DNA of 64,000 nucleotides from Lytechinus pictus (Eukaryota; Echinodermata; Echinoidea; Temnopleuroida; Toxopneustidae): positions 15,364,001 to 15,428,000 of the forward strand of contig NW_026974140.1 in the NCBI RefSeq assembly GCF_037042905.1, in the 5' to 3' direction. Of this stretch, positions 62,101 to 64,000 are shown one piece after another. Below the pieces are notes generated by a model that saw nothing but the letters and a program-made list of their open reading frames with translations, did not search any database and had not been told where the DNA came from. How positions within the stretch are numbered: position 1 is the first letter of the stretch; every line of letters starts with the position of its first letter. The translations under genes were made by a program, and so were the position numbers.

Positions 62101-64000
62101 TGCAGTACATAATTAACTAGAAATATCACTGAAGGTGATTTAAACCCCTGTCCTATGCTGTTACCATGTTAATGCAGTTTCCAACACATTTGGTAAATGA
62201 ATCATGCACATCTTTATTAAAGATGAATGTTTGTGCCAAATTTCATGAGCAATAATACATCTTTCTTCAAAATAAATTACTCCTTTATGGAAAATAATCA
62301 ATGACTGCGACCACTAAGGTCTCCAAATGACTTTTCTTTCACACTGAAATAGTATTTATCAATTCAATACAAGACTTTACTTAAGGTAACAGATGGTAAC
62401 TGCATGCATGAGAGAACTTACATGATTTGGTCTCATCTGAACAGGTCTCCCAACAGGTTCTCCTCTCTCTAATCTCCTGTACATGACAAGAAAGGGAGGA
62501 TGCAGTCAGGGTATCTTGTATTCTTCTTGTTAGTCTGAACAATCAGCTAAGAATAACTCATCACTGAACAACTTTAAGAGTCATGGGATTATATCCACTT
62601 GGTCTAAAAGCAGATGGTCTAATCATCAGATCATCGAACACCATCATGGCTAAACCCACTCCGTCGATAATAAATAAGGTCTCATTACCGTGTGACCCAA
62701 CCAACATTTGGTCTAATATCTACTTGTCTAAATTTCATCGAGTGTAATGCCTGAATGGTCAAACTTTCACCTCCTCTTCTTATTACTGAACACTTTTTCA
62801 AATGACAATTTGATTCATACACAATTCATATAATATATATACTAAGCAGATATACTAGACCGAATGGGTATAGCTTTACTAGAAAGTAGACAAAATGGTA
62901 AAGGGGGTAAATAGCAATTAGACCAAACAGTAAGTCAATGAACTGGTTGTAGGAAAGCTAAGATTAGTCCATGTGGAATGAGACTTTATAGAAAGTAGAT
63001 GAAGTGGGTGATAACCAAGAGGCAATCTATCCAGTGATGCATCTTGTAGTTAAACATGTAAGGAATTTAAATTCAGTCCCCCCCCCCCTAAGAAGGGAAA
63101 ATGATTCTACAAGTGTTCACAAGAATAAGGAATCAATAAAGATTAAAAACAAGTGGAACGCCTCTGGCAGTCTCGCCTGCATTACGCGATTTTAATATAG
63201 CAGCAGTGCTAACTTTGAAAACTACTATAAAATAATCATTCACAAAAACACCAATCATATAATGACATAATACCACGTTCATTCAACAAATACCCCCAAC
63301 ACGGCCAAAGTTCATTGACCTTTAATGACCTTTGACCATGGTCATGTGACCTGAAACTCGCACAGGATGTTCAGTGATACTTGATTACTCTTATGTCCAT
63401 GTTTTATGAACTAGATCCATAAACTTTCAGAGTTAGGATGGTAATTTAACAAATACCACCAACACGGCCAAAGTTCATTGACCTTACATAACCACTGACC
63501 ATGGTCATGTGACCTGAAACTCGCACAGGATATTCAGTGGTACTTGATTAACCTAATGTCCAAGTTTCATGAACTAGATCCATAACTTTTTAAAGTTATG
63601 ATAGTAATTCAACAAATACCCCCAACTTGACCAAAGTTCATTGACCCTAAATGACCTTTGACCTTGGTCACGTGACCTGAAACTAGAGCAGAATGTTCAC
63701 TAATACTTGATTAACCTTATGTCCAAGTTTTATGAACTAGATCCATAAATTTTCAAAGTTATGATAGTAATTCAACAAAGTTATGATGTCATTTCAAAAA
63801 CTTAACCTTCGGTTAAGATTTGATGTTGACGCCGCCGCCGTCGGAAAAACTGGCGCCTATAGTCTCACTCTGCTATGCAGGCGAGACAAAAAAGAGAGAC
63901 AATGGGGAGCTGGGGAAGGGGAGAATATGGTTTTTATATGCATAAACATTAGTTACATTTACATACCTAAGATTGCTCATAAGAACAGGATCCTCATAAT
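43934..64000 (-). CDS. PCM1: PCM1 (pericentriolar material 1), 28 exons, 5' end beyond the window
   Basis: Scaffold protein of centriolar satellites, which carry centrosomal and ciliary proteins along microtubules by dynein. Joining 28 hand-placed minus-strand exons gives one open frame of about 1,588 codons with consistent phases. Segments closely matching vertebrate PCM1 include KHKLRQLQSLVAMVQ, SEMRRNKALQSELRQKK, ATWGGSTQ, LISQNETRPHFLIELFRELQ, DYLRQRALYALQDLVSKYL, DLGDTVIHLDKALK, VIPYLKEHMDDVCSPQLL, CGEDLLVDISEILFNELAFF and LDDLPSKLTVITQ, in the family order. The first two thirds are coiled-coil-rich, and the part from about 52,200 to 48,000 corresponds to the conserved PCM1 C-terminal domain. 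Human PCM1 has 2,024 residues, so several hundred N-terminal residues lie to the right of the window. Acidic tracts are longer than in human. The last exon is uncertain. No frameshift or in-frame stop was seen. Confidence 0.95.
44421..44755. mobile_element. MITE with TTGTACAACGCC termini (335 bp)
   Basis: Perfect 12-bp inverted ends TTGTACAACGCC...GGCGTTGTACAA lie in the last PCM1 intron. The interior is GC-richer than its flanks and has no supportable gene despite open frames. No obvious target duplication, probably because another element is joined to its right end. Confidence 0.75.
44757..44920. mobile_element. Foldback element with ACAAATAGCGAATA termini (164 bp)
   Basis: Inverted arms of about 60 bp (ACAAATAGCGAATA..., ATGGTGCGAGATTTTGCAT..., GAAAGAAAGAA) are mirrored in ...TTCTTTCTTTC, ATGCGAAATCTCGCACCAT and TATTCGCTATTTGT. 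The whole element can fold into one long hairpin. It starts one base after the element ending at 44,755. Confidence 0.82.
45162..45401 (-). CDS. PCM1: PCM1 exon, 240 nt, conserved C-terminal motif
   Basis: It encodes DDTTMSTEIPVESDASQKEN, a DPAPTPAPASEP stretch and ends NEEITLDDLPSKLTVITQ. That ending matches vertebrate VKVEDLPLKLTIYSEADL near the PCM1 C terminus. The acceptor is tgtttcag and the donor gtaggt. Both ends are phase 0. Confidence 0.92.
45940..46048 (-). CDS. PCM1: PCM1 exon, 109 nt
   Basis: It encodes IGSGEEEDDSDHLGEAVEET and ITRIGAANADGEVDSV, comparable to the vertebrate NYGSGEDENEDEE region. The acceptor is cttctcag and the donor gtgagt. It enters in phase 2 and leaves in phase 0. 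Confidence 0.82.
46466..46537 (-). CDS. PCM1: PCM1 exon, 72 nt
   Basis: It encodes DSEPQSVDHLQIELSMSESK and then GVA. The acceptor is ttaaacag and the donor gtaag. Both ends are phase 2, so it could be skipped in frame. Confidence 0.75.
46885..46934 (-). CDS. PCM1: PCM1 exon, 50 nt
   Basis: It encodes TRDDMLATQVDISDRE. The acceptor is gttttcag and the donor gtgag. It enters in phase 0 and leaves in phase 2. Identification rests on splice signals and phase continuity. Confidence 0.75.
47225..47273 (+). repeat. C-tract, A-tract, (TAA)n composite in a PCM1 intron
   Basis: About eleven C, twenty or so A, then AATAATAAT units. It is similar in order to the composite at 33,151-33,200. Confidence 0.9.
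47395..47564 (-). CDS. PCM1: PCM1 exon, 170 nt, Ser/Asp and Gln-rich
   Basis: It encodes ESSSDESSSDEDDTVQQRHP and GGVMEQALETAMAVASRYEE. The acceptor is gattgtag and the donor gtaagt. It enters in phase 1 and leaves in phase 0. The Ser-Asp clusters look like casein-kinase-2-type sites, which is inference. Confidence 0.85.
47998..48251 (-). CDS. PCM1: PCM1 exon, 254 nt, with a long Asp/Glu tract
   Basis: It encodes MRECGEDLLVDISEILFNEL and AFFRLMQDLD, nearly identical to vertebrate PCM1. A run of about 24 consecutive Asp/Glu residues follows, encoded by a near-perfect GAT/GAC/GAG microsatellite, then a TETGTETGT repeat. The acceptor is ttctgtcag and the donor gtgatt. It enters in phase 2 and leaves in phase 1. 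Confidence 0.95.
48656..48894 (-). CDS. PCM1: PCM1 exon, 239 nt, conserved helical block
   Basis: It encodes YPRIDTRQLDLQIKGIMQEV, then IPYLKEHMDDVCSPQLLAYI and ending SLAKFSGRK. This matches the vertebrate PRIDTQQLDRQIKAIMKEVI...LAKFAGRK region. The acceptor is ccctgagcag; using the GAG three bases upstream would add one Gln. It enters in phase 0 and leaves in phase 2. Confidence 0.96.
49094..49226. mobile_element. CATAAAG-type foldback MITE, copy 3
   Basis: The ends GGGCCCTGAAACATAGAAC and GTTTATGCAACAGGGCCCT are inverted copies, and inner TGATTGATC / GATCAATCA also pair. It is 133 bp, in the PCM1 intron between exons 48,656-48,894 and 49,377-49,538. Confidence 0.7.
49377..49538 (-). CDS. 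PCM1: PCM1 exon, 162 nt
   Basis: It begins RMREYERLKAEAE, matching the vertebrate RMREYERMKTEAE, and continues with a Ser/Met-rich stretch ending SESSFSDLP. The acceptor is cttttcag and the donor gtgagt. Both ends are phase 0. Confidence 0.95.
49988..50185 (-). CDS. PCM1: PCM1 exon, 198 nt
   Basis: It encodes LLEDDQYDYIENVDSASSLS and ends in EDLGDTVIHLDKALK, matching the vertebrate DDLGNTVIHLDQALARM. The acceptor is ccaaccag and the donor gtaaaa. Both ends are phase 0. Confidence 0.94.
50614..50697 (-). CDS. PCM1: PCM1 exon, 84 nt
   Basis: It encodes PMPAWMNFAGSEQTPSESFI and TSDEEEIK, matching the vertebrate SELTPSESLATTDDETF segment. The acceptor is atttgcag. Both ends are phase 0, so the exon is skippable in frame. 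Confidence 0.9.
51049..51307 (-). CDS. PCM1: PCM1 exon, 259 nt, most conserved block of the C-terminal domain
   Basis: It encodes GSEFSLFEALRESIYSEVAS, LISQNETRPHFLIELFRELQ and LNSDYLRQRALYALQDLVSK, almost residue-for-residue the vertebrate FEALRDTIYSEVATLISQNE...LYALQDIVSR segment. The acceptor is atcactcag and the donor gtgagt. It enters in phase 2 and leaves in phase 0. Confidence 0.97.
51644..51947 (-). CDS. PCM1: PCM1 exon, 304 nt, Ser/Gln-rich
   Basis: It encodes KHPMPSSASQARAQLSSQSN, a Ser-rich middle part and RGQQQQQVQQDTDRSIRSQT, ending just before the conserved SDAGSEFSLFEALRE block. The acceptor is attcttcag and the donor gtaagt. It enters in phase 1 and leaves in phase 2. Confidence 0.9.
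52198..52265 (-). CDS. PCM1: PCM1 exon, 68 nt
   Basis: It encodes EQQRRLRDELGSQRSNTSSN. The acceptor is ttattacag and the donor gtaatg. It enters in phase 2 and leaves in phase 1. Confidence 0.82.
52687..53098 (-). CDS. PCM1: PCM1 exon, 412 nt, Pro/Asn/Tyr-rich
   Basis: It encodes PFNMNPTFPPGFGQPSPGNY, YANPYTPNDLNEGGTGQRDT and, near the end, LDSGIGDINDILARDQ. It is low-complexity and probably disordered, like the Pro/Phe-rich middle of vertebrate PCM1. The acceptor is cctcaacag and the donor gtaagt. It enters in phase 1 and leaves in phase 2. Confidence 0.9.
53447..53839 (-). CDS. PCM1: PCM1 exon, 393 nt
   Basis: It encodes VQNYNLRMQHQQLMLNLNSA and YNQLYQQQTQIQSLRGQLEE, equivalent to the vertebrate HQLNQCYTQLTWQQNNVQRL helix, then an Ala/Asn-rich run and a Pro/Gly/Tyr-rich part. 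The acceptor is ctgaacag and the donor gtatgt. Both ends are phase 1. Confidence 0.92.
54253..54437 (-). CDS. PCM1: PCM1 exon, 185 nt, coiled coil; alternative donor possible
   Basis: It encodes EELVSDGYEEDPAVQALQGH and LQRQLSNSMGMCQSLISDQQ, matching the vertebrate KKQLDFSVNICQTLMQDQQ block. The donor gtatgt at 54,252 is the better choice. A second GT at 54,225 has the same phase and would add nine residues (GMLSSAFSL). Confidence 0.88.
54970..55172 (-). CDS. PCM1: PCM1 exon, 203 nt, basic linker
   Basis: It encodes TKPNRRRKVQPYPGVKRVTI followed by an acidic stretch and HGIRYPKHINSATDRQSRL. The acceptor is attcaacag and the donor gtatg. It enters in phase 0 and leaves in phase 2. Confidence 0.9.
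55593..55749 (-). CDS. PCM1: PCM1 exon, 157 nt
   Basis: It encodes ELLLDAGRMSMRSADITAAA, then TWGGSTQVSEDEGLEDGYPG and an EEEEEE run. This matches the vertebrate ATWGGSTQ...DGYLSEG...EEEEEE block. The acceptor is cttaacag and the donor gtaag. It enters in phase 2 and leaves in phase 0. Confidence 0.93.
56496..56525 (-). CDS. PCM1: PCM1 microexon, 30 nt, probably optional
   Basis: It encodes LRSDMAILI between a cttcttccag acceptor and a gtaaaa donor. Both boundaries are phase 2, so skipping it keeps the frame and removes exactly ten codons. The charged/hydrophobic pattern fits the flanking helix. Its small size makes it less certain than its neighbours. Confidence 0.7.
56954..57024 (-). CDS. 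PCM1: PCM1 exon, 71 nt
   Basis: It encodes RLREGSDEYSLQTDLAEYDN and then DLF. The acceptor is aattacag and the donor gtaag. It enters in phase 0 and leaves in phase 2, matching the 30-nt microexon that follows. Confidence 0.85.
57179..57306 (-). CDS. PCM1: PCM1 exon, 128 nt, coiled coil
   Basis: It encodes REEVFSEMRRNKALQSELRQ and then KKNELSDLLHIVKMNRE, matching the vertebrate LWSEMRRHEMLREELRQRRK block. The acceptor is tactctag and the donor gtatgt. It enters in phase 1 and leaves in phase 0. Confidence 0.93.
57679..57754 (-). CDS. PCM1: PCM1 exon, 76 nt linker
   Basis: It encodes PPAKPGMKSVNIIPPTKRDA and a few more residues, a Pro/Lys-rich linker between two coiled-coil exons. The acceptor is ctgtccag and the donor gtaag. 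It enters in phase 0 and leaves in phase 1. Confidence 0.85.
58060..58192 (-). CDS. PCM1: PCM1 exon, 133 nt, coiled coil
   Basis: It encodes YYEAKMNQQRRELQSLMAER and a continuing heptad-rich helix, matching the vertebrate FYEAKLQQQQRELKQLQEER region. It enters in phase 2 and leaves in phase 0, with donor gtaag. Confidence 0.92.
59011..59325 (-). CDS. PCM1: PCM1 exon, 315 nt, coiled coil and acidic tract
   Basis: It encodes LQEAKHKLRQLQSLVAMVQ, nearly identical to the vertebrate AAKQKLRQLQDLVAMVQ segment, followed by an Asp/Glu-rich tract and then NREEQIPADFARETR. The acceptor is cttattgtag and the donor gtaag. Both ends are phase 2. Confidence 0.93.
59983..61308. mobile_element. Poly-C-ended non-autonomous transposon (1.33 kb) with a nested element
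   Basis: The left end CTTAACCCAAAAGGCC and right end GGCTCTTTTAGGGTTAAG are imperfect inverted repeats. Next to each end lies a copy of GGTGGAATCCGCCCCCC and TCGAC, with G-runs that pair with the C-runs. The interior is interrupted by the TTAA foldback at 60,498-61,091. It ends 12 bp from a PCM1 5' splice site. No transposase is seen. Confidence 0.72.
60498..61091. mobile_element. Foldback MITE flanked by TTAA (594 bp), nested
   Basis: The ends TTAAAGGAGAATGAAAC and GTTTCATTCTCCTTTAA are perfect inverted copies, and similarity continues inward for well over 100 bp on each arm (for example AGATCTTCCCATTGGCAATGC against GCATTGCCAATGGGAGGATC in inverse). TTAA at both ends is the piggyBac-type target duplication. 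No coding capacity. Confidence 0.8.
61321..61475 (-). CDS. PCM1: PCM1 exon, 155 nt, with a Thr/Glu repeat
   Basis: It begins at MSYGGDGAYVQVGSG after a cttttcag acceptor and carries a TETETETETE run, then ILAAWGDDPEIKEKVR. It ends in phase 2 at a gtatgag donor. A transposon end lies only 12 nt downstream of this donor (61,308). Confidence 0.88.
61555..61850 (-). mobile_element. SINE-like repeat in a PCM1 intron
   Basis: Read on the minus strand it contains GGACGTTAAATGGAGGCCC, then CACCTTTGCACGTTAAGAAC and CCCCGGTGTAGTGGTACACC, GC-rich words I associate with SINE bodies of marine invertebrates. The first is related to the body of the SINE at 13,788. A tRNA head is only faintly visible (GGGTTTCATAGA). 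Confidence 0.5.
62422..62476 (-). CDS. PCM1: PCM1 exon, 55 nt
   Basis: It encodes RLERGEPVGRPVQMRPNH, entering in phase 2 and leaving in phase 0. The acceptor is atgtacag and the donor gtaagt. It is a short charged linker segment with no recognisable motif. Confidence 0.8.
62595..63005. repeat. Cluster of short GGTCTAA/TAGACC motifs in opposing orientation
   Basis: GGTCTA or near-variants (TTGGTCTAAAAGCAGATGG, TTGGTCTAATATCTACTTG) recur from 62,598 to 62,760. Their complements (ACTAGACCGAATGGG, TTAGACCAAACAGTAAG) recur from 62,855 to 62,935. The cluster looks like a decayed foldback or short-period satellite. Confidence 0.45.
63155..63887 (-). mobile_element. Tandem-core non-autonomous element, copy 2 (733 bp, three 163-bp monomers)
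   Basis: It is inverted relative to the copy at 17,696. It starts GGAACGCCTCTGGCAGTCTC and ends TATGCAGGCGAGAC. The interior repeats a 163-bp unit: CAACAAATAC-type starts at 63,284, 63,447, 63,610 and a partial at 63,773, exactly 163 bp apart. It lies in the intron between the two most upstream PCM1 exons seen. Confidence 0.85.
63967..64000 (-). CDS. PCM1: PCM1 exon (first visible, truncated by the window edge)
   Basis: Only the 3' part of this exon is present. It encodes YEDPVLMSNL and ends in phase 2 before a gtatg donor at 63,962-63,966. The other two frames contain a stop, and the phase fits the next exon. Confidence 0.75.

Noticed and set aside
63155..63887. CRISPR-like regularly spaced repeats
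   Set aside because: 163-bp contiguous monomers without spacers in a eukaryotic intron; it is a tandem-core mobile element.

Overview
This is animal genomic DNA. It is AT-rich, dense in microsatellites and foldback transposons, and its genes are split by many GT-AG introns. The centriolar-satellite gene PCM1 puts it firmly in Metazoa. The repeat families (a 163-bp-period element with GTCTCGCCTGCAT ends, a poly-C element with TTAACCC ends, tRNA-derived SINEs, CATAAAG-type foldbacks) are ones I associate with echinoderm genomes. I infer an echinoderm, most likely a sea urchin, at moderate confidence; no single feature proves it.

Layout. Positions 1 to about 33,600 hold no gene I can prove. The region carries long simple repeats (GAT, TAG, CAT, GAA, GT), SINE and other repeat copies, a 63-bp foldback, a duplicated non-coding block, and several GC-richer islands that could be enhancers. 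Within it, at 25,932-26,230 on the minus strand, is one possible coding exon whose translation resembles transmembrane helix 7 of an opsin.

Positions 33,766-37,118 (+) hold a four-exon gene for an unrecognised protein of 688 residues with an acidic N-terminal half, a Lys/Ser-rich stretch and a more structured C-terminal part. Positions 37,120-40,000 form the space between two convergent genes; it contains a duplicated segment, a foldback of the CATAAAG family and a 415-bp MITE with TAA target duplications.

Positions 43,934-64,000 (-) hold 28 exons of PCM1, running off the right edge. I placed these exons by hand: every junction has GT-AG signals and a consistent phase, and several exons match the vertebrate protein closely. 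The missing upstream part should encode roughly the first quarter to third of the protein. The PCM1 introns are loaded with transposons, one of them ending 12 bp from a 5' splice site. A probable long 3' UTR covers about 40,030-43,930.

PCM1 is the scaffold of centriolar satellites, which serve centrosome and cilium assembly. The plus-strand gene lies tail-to-tail with it; nothing in the sequence shows that the two work together.
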